Assembly: GCF_014644435.1 (NCBI RefSeq)
Contig: NZ_BMKR01000033.1
Span: 1 to 64,000, forward strand
Source: Paenibacillus albidus
GTDB taxonomy: Bacteria > Bacillota > Bacilli > Paenibacillales > Paenibacillaceae
DNA length: 64,000 nt
Direction of reading: 5' to 3'
Position 1 is the first letter of the stretch; each line of letters starts with the position of its first letter. The position numbers were made by a program, and so were the translations under genes. Below are positions 60,378-64,000 of the stretch, piece after piece. Under the pieces are notes generated by a model. The model had not been told where the DNA came from. It ran no database searches and was given only the letters and a program-made list of their open reading frames with translations.

Positions 60378-61250
60378 ATGAGTGAACGTACCTCAAACCG
60401 GATATTTGATATCGTTAATATTACGTTTGTTGCCTTGTTCGTTTTGTTCTGCCTGGCTCCGTTTTTGCATGTGATTGCCGTGTCGCTCAGCTCCAACCGG
60501 GCAATTACTTCCGGAGAAGTAACGATTTTTCCCATCGAAGTGAACTGGGATGCGTACATTAAAGTGTTTTCCGACAATGCGATGATCCGCTCTCTCATCT
60601 TCACGATTGTTCTGACGGCTGCCACAACCGTGCTGTGCATGCTCTTCACGATTGCAGCTGCCTATCCGCTGACCAAAGGAAATCTGAAGGGCCGCAAATT
60701 TTTTATGTATCTGATCGTTATCACGATGTTCTTCAGCGGCGGTATCATCCCTGAGTATTTGCTGATCCGCGATCTGCATTTGCTTAATTCGGTGTGGGCG
60801 CTTATTCTGCCCGGCCTGGTCAGCCCCTTTAACCTGATTATTCTGATTTCCTTTTTCAATAACATTCCTCCCAGCCTGGAGGAATCCGCTGAAATTGATG
60901 GCAGCTCCCATTTCCGCACACTGACGAGTATCGTATTGCCGCTGTCCATGCCGGTTATGGCTACGCTGGCTCTCTTCTATGCGGTGGGACGTTGGAACGG
61001 CTTTCAGGATTCCCTTATGTATATCAACAATCCGGATCTGTATCCCCTCCAGCTTAAGCTGTTCCAGATGGTGCAGAACAATATGGTATCGGAACTGACA
61101 CAGCTTGAGGGTGCCAACCGGACTGCACTGACACCGGAGAGCCTTAAGGCGGCCACTGTCGTCTTCGCTACGGTGCCGATCCTTGCCGTCTATCCATGGC
61201 TGCAGAAATATTTTGTCAGCGGTGTCATGTTAGGCGCGGTCAAAGGCTGA
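60378..61250 (+). CDS. ABC transporter permease (YtcP/LplC type)
   Basis: This 290-residue protein has six membrane segments. LAPFLHVIAVSLSSNRAITS, the EAA loop EESAEIDGSSHFRTLTSI (about 168-185) and the C-terminal LQKYFVSGVMLGAVKG are typical of YtcP permeases. GGAGG lies before the ATG. It pairs with the permease upstream. The ending KG matches the other MalG/YtcP-type proteins of the window. Confidence 0.92.
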   Translation: MSERTSNRIFDIVNITFVALFVLFCLAPFLHVIAVSLSSNRAITSGEVTIFPIEVNWDAYIKVFSDNAMIRSLIFTIVLTAATTVLCMLFTIAAAYPLTKGNLKGRKFFMYLIVITMFFSGGIIPEYLLIRDLHLLNSVWALILPGLVSPFNLIILISFFNNIPPSLEESAEIDGSSHFRTLTSIVLPLSMPVMATLALFYAVGRWNGFQDSLMYINNPDLYPLQLKLFQMVQNNMVSELTQLEGANRTALTPESLKAATVVFATVPILAVYPWLQKYFVSGVMLGAVKG

Positions 61251-61281
61251 ACTGAAAGGCGTAATGAAAGGGGGGATTTCT

Positions 61282-62238
61282 ATGGAGGACAAAGGGGCGT
61301 TCTCGTTCTCAACCTGCTGGAATATTAAGCGGCATACTTCAGGCAGCGGCATGCTGCAGGAGATCCGCGATCTCGGCTTTCGGCGGGTAGAGCTGAACTA
61401 TAATGTGACTGAAGAAATGCTGGCAACCATAGAGCCGATGATTGAGCGGGGGGAGATCGGCATCTCCAGCGTCCACAACACCTTCCCGCATGTTCGAGAT
61501 CCCGATTACGGCACGGATTCCGTGCTGCTCGGCTTCGAGGAGGAGGAGAAGCGGCAGCGGGCCATCCAGCTGCTGGTCCGCTCGGCCGAATACGCCCAGC
61601 GCTACGGCGGCGAAGCTGTTGTGGTGCATCCCGGAGAAGTACCCTTTCCGAATGACATCAGCAGGGAGCTGGGGCAGATTTATAACGGAGAGGGCAGAGA
61701 TTCGGAGGTTTACCGCAGCAAATGGGCAGAACTGATGGAGCGGCGGGCAGCTTATAGTGCCGGCTACGTTCAGACAATTACCGAAAGCCTGGATGAAGTG
61801 TGCAACCAGGCCGCTTCCAAGGGACTGAACGTCCGCTTTGGCATCGAGACACGCTCCAGGCCGCAGCAGATTCCGACGCTTGCGGAAGCCCGGACGATTA
61901 TAAGGGCGCTAAAGGGAGCGCCTGTGGGCATATGGTATGACACCGGTCATGCCATTATGATGGACCGTCTGGGTCTGTATGACAGTGTGGGGGAAATGGA
62001 AGGCCTGATGGATGATATTGTGGGTGTCCACATTCATGAGACCATCGGTCTCTCCGACCACTGGTGCCCTTATGTCCACAGCAAGGATATGGATTTCTAT
62101 GATGCTTATCTACCGATGATTGAGCGGGCGCAGGTCAAGGTGTATGAGCTGAAGGCGGCCTGCCGGCCGGAGGAAATCAATGCAAGCCATCAATTGCTTG
62201 CCGCCAAGCTGGCGGGCAGAGGACAGGCCGGATGCTGA
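61282..62238 (+). CDS. Sugar phosphate isomerase/epimerase-like TIM barrel protein
   Basis: This 318-residue protein belongs to the AP-endonuclease-2-like TIM barrel group of xylose isomerase-like enzymes. RDLGFRRVELNYNV, AEYAQRYGGEAVVVHPGEVP, NVRFGIETRSRPQQIPTLAE (a metal Glu), GIWYDTGHAIM (metal Asp/His) and VGVHIHETIG carry the expected metal ligands. ATG 61282 follows AAAGGGGGG by 5 bases; an ATG 18 bases earlier overlaps that site. It probably isomerises or epimerises the sugar released from the imported oligosaccharide; the exact reaction is unknown. Confidence 0.85.
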   Translation: MEDKGAFSFSTCWNIKRHTSGSGMLQEIRDLGFRRVELNYNVTEEMLATIEPMIERGEIGISSVHNTFPHVRDPDYGTDSVLLGFEEEEKRQRAIQLLVRSAEYAQRYGGEAVVVHPGEVPFPNDISRELGQIYNGEGRDSEVYRSKWAELMERRAAYSAGYVQTITESLDEVCNQAASKGLNVRFGIETRSRPQQIPTLAEARTIIRALKGAPVGIWYDTGHAIMMDRLGLYDSVGEMEGLMDDIVGVHIHETIGLSDHWCPYVHSKDMDFYDAYLPMIERAQVKVYELKAACRPEEINASHQLLAAKLAGRGQAGC

Positions 62239-62289
62239 GCGAAGAAGACCGCAGGCTGGAGCAGAATGTGAATTGGAGGGAATTTTGCA

Positions 62290-64000
62290 ATGTACAAGCA
62301 ACTGGTGGACAGTAATGACAAGGCGGTGGAGGCAGGACTGTCCCGGCAGGTGCTCGATCCGGTGAGCCGCTATTATGGCGGGACAATTGATCCCGGCACG
62401 GGGATTGCCTGGGTCAATCACACGACCGGCACGCCGACCGATATGTGTTATTGGGGGGCTGCTCTGGCCAACCCCGATTCCAAGTACTACCGGGATGAAC
62501 CGCTGCTGGACCGGCTGCTGCTGGCTACAGAATTCGTGCTGCGTGCACAGCATGCGGATGGCACCATCTCTCCAGGCTGGACGAACTATCATTCTCCGCC
62601 GGATACGGCCTTTGTCATCGTTGGCTACGCTCAGCTGTACCAATTGCTGGCGCAGCAGGAGTGGGCGCCACTGCAGCCGGTGCTGGACAATATGCGGCTG
62701 TTTCTCAAGCGCACGATTCCCGCCATGCTTACGGGAGGTTGCCACACGCCGAACCACCGCTGGGTGCTGTGCGCAGCGCTTGGCTTTCTGCATGAAATGT
62801 TTGGGCTGGAAGAGGCCGTTCAGCGGGCGGATCAGTGGCTGGCGGAAGGAATGGACATTACACCGGACGGCGAATGGACGGAACGCAGCAATGGCATTTA
62901 CAGCGCAGTCAGCGACATCATGCTGATACATGCGGCCCGTCTGCTGGACCGGCCGCAGCTGCTGGACCCGGTTCGTCTGAATTTGCACATGATGGTCTAT
63001 CTGGTCCATCCTACGGGTGAGGTCGTTACCGATTATTCCGGACGGCAGGATCTGGGAAGCTTTCACGATCTGTCTCCGTATTATTTGCCGTATGCCATTT
63101 TGGCCCGTTCCGACAAGGATGCACTCCTTGCGGGCATGGCTGAATGGGCCGGGCGGGCACTGTCCGATCCGGGCGTCTGCTCTGTCAACGTGCTTGTGCG
63201 GATGCTATTGGAGCCGGAGCTCCAGCAGCCCTTTGAGGCACCGGCGGACCTTCCCGTGAAATATGAGAAAATATTGAACGGTGATTTTCTGCGGCACAGC
63301 TATCTGCAGAATATGGAGGAGTCCGGCCATCAGGGGCGGATCTACCACAGCCGGCTGCATACCGATTTCGGAGCGCCCGTGGCCCGCTACCGGGACGGAG
63401 AGACCAGCGTGACGCTAATCACGGAGACACCATCCTTTTTTGCGCTCCGTCATGGTGCCGTGAGACTGCTGGCCGTGCAGCTGGCTTCTTACTTTTATCC
63501 CGGGTATGTGCCGATGCAGGAAATGACCAGGCAGCCTGAAGGATACCGCTTGGCAGGAGAGCAAAAGAAGGGGTATTACGGTCCAGTCGAAGGAGCGCTG
63601 CTCCCGCAAACATCCAGGGCGCCGGTAAGCCCATGGTATTTACTCCCGCACCAGAGCCGCCCGCTTACGCATGAACAGACGTTCCGTGTGGAGGCGGAGG
63701 TTCAGCGTACTGACAAGGGCTGGACACTGCGGGTGCATGGCAATAAGCCGGGAGAGGTCATGACCCAGCTATCCTTCATTTTTGGCTTGGAAGGAAGCTT
63801 CACCTCGGGAGAACTGCAGTCTGTTGGAGAGGACTGTTACCTCTGGAGTGGTGGTAACCTCCGCTACGTTTGCGGCGAGGACTGGATTGAACTGACGGGG
63901 GGCGAACTGGGCCATCTGGCAGCTACGGTACGTGAGGCGAAGCTGCAGAATAACTGCAAGGCGGTGCTGGTCAACTTTATGACCCCGTTCGACAAGACGT
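62290..64000 (+). CDS. Large barrel-type enzyme, lyase-like, partial at window end
   Basis: The frame is open from ATG 62290 (GGAGGG 9 bases upstream) to the window edge, at least 570 residues. The N-terminal half (about 1-320) appears to be an (alpha/alpha) toroid: WVNHTTGTPTDMCYWGAALA, TGGCHTPNHRWVLCAALGFL and EWTERSNGIYSAVSDIMLIH contain His, Asn and Tyr residues placed as in heparinase II/III-like lyases. The C-terminal part becomes beta-rich, with strands as in lyase sandwich domains. No signal peptide, so it is intracellular. Its place after a GH105-type hydrolase, importer and isomerase fits an oligosaccharide lyase or hydrolase. I cannot name the family with certainty. Confidence 0.7.
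   Translation, partial: MYKQLVDSNDKAVEAGLSRQVLDPVSRYYGGTIDPGTGIAWVNHTTGTPTDMCYWGAALANPDSKYYRDEPLLDRLLLATEFVLRAQHADGTISPGWTNYHSPPDTAFVIVGYAQLYQLLAQQEWAPLQPVLDNMRLFLKRTIPAMLTGGCHTPNHRWVLCAALGFLHEMFGLEEAVQRADQWLAEGMDITPDGEWTERSNGIYSAVSDIMLIHAARLLDRPQLLDPVRLNLHMMVYLVHPTGEVVTDYSGRQDLGSFHDLSPYYLPYAILARSDKDALLAGMAEWAGRALSDPGVCSVNVLVRMLLEPELQQPFEAPADLPVKYEKILNGDFLRHSYLQNMEESGHQGRIYHSRLHTDFGAPVARYRDGETSVTLITETPSFFALRHGAVRLLAVQLASYFYPGYVPMQEMTRQPEGYRLAGEQKKGYYGPVEGALLPQTSRAPVSPWYLLPHQSRPLTHEQTFRVEAEVQRTDKGWTLRVHGNKPGEVMTQLSFIFGLEGSFTSGELQSVGEDCYLWSGGNLRYVCGEDWIELTGGELGHLAATVREAKLQNNCKAVLVNFMTPFDKT

Noticed and set aside
1..64000. CRISPR array, tRNA, rRNA or prophage genes
   Set aside because: None was seen: no regularly spaced repeats, no cloverleaf pattern and no phage structural, integrase or intact transposase gene.

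Overview
The window looks like chromosomal DNA of a Paenibacillus-type soil Firmicute. This is inferred from gene content and style, not from a marker gene. The signs are LplB/YtcP-like sugar importers without their own ATPase, YesM/YesN-type LytS-kinase and AraC-regulator pairs, an SLH-anchored surface protein, a HelD-like motor, strong AGGAGG ribosome binding sites, many TTG/GTG starts, and mid-range GC broken by AT-rich islands. No rRNA, tRNA, CRISPR array or intact transposase was seen.

Layout. 0.1-2.5 kb: an AT-rich orphan SMI1/KNR4-type gene and a small unknown gene. 2.5-6.5 kb: two drug- or stress-response pairs, a MATE exporter divergent from a TetR regulator and an oxidoreductase-MarR operon, both with readable operators. 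6.7-14.8 kb: a sugar operon with a GH32-like hydrolase, ABC binding protein, two permeases, LytS-type kinase and AraC-type regulator. 15.1-23.8 kb: a second sugar operon with a LacI regulator, BadF-type kinase, GH4 6-phospho-glycosidase, ABC importer and a secreted GHL10-type hydrolase. 23.9-28.6 kb: an exported protein, an ABC-2 exporter and an OmpR-type two-component system.

28.6-33.3 kb is a scrap-rich accessory zone. It holds a truncated drug-transporter start, four-copy and two-copy short repeats, an AAC(3)-type acetyltransferase behind a leader terminator, and a MocR regulator facing a flavin-binding protein. 33.4-41.4 kb: a SARP-type response regulator, a mosaic SLH surface protein and a very large double-transmitter hybrid kinase. 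41.7-50.5 kb: an ABC exporter, a glycine riboswitch with a CycA-like permease, a HelD-like motor, a VOC protein and an SDR-PadR pair. 50.5-50.9 kb is a chimeric pseudogene containing a copied piece of the CycA gene. 50.9-52.4 kb: two genes I do not recognise.

52.5 kb to the end is a third carbohydrate locus. It has an AraC regulator, GH105 hydrolase, membrane-anchored AraC regulator, ABC importer, TIM-barrel isomerase and a lyase-like protein cut by the window edge. It probably handles unsaturated uronyl oligosaccharides.

The three importers all lack an ATPase and probably share an MsmX-like one encoded elsewhere. The most interesting items are the AAC(3) leader with an open frame running through its terminator hairpin, the double-transmitter kinase/SARP/surface-protein module, the PTS-free kinase plus GH4 route, the glycine riboswitch on a CycA-type gene, and the mosaic debris between genes.
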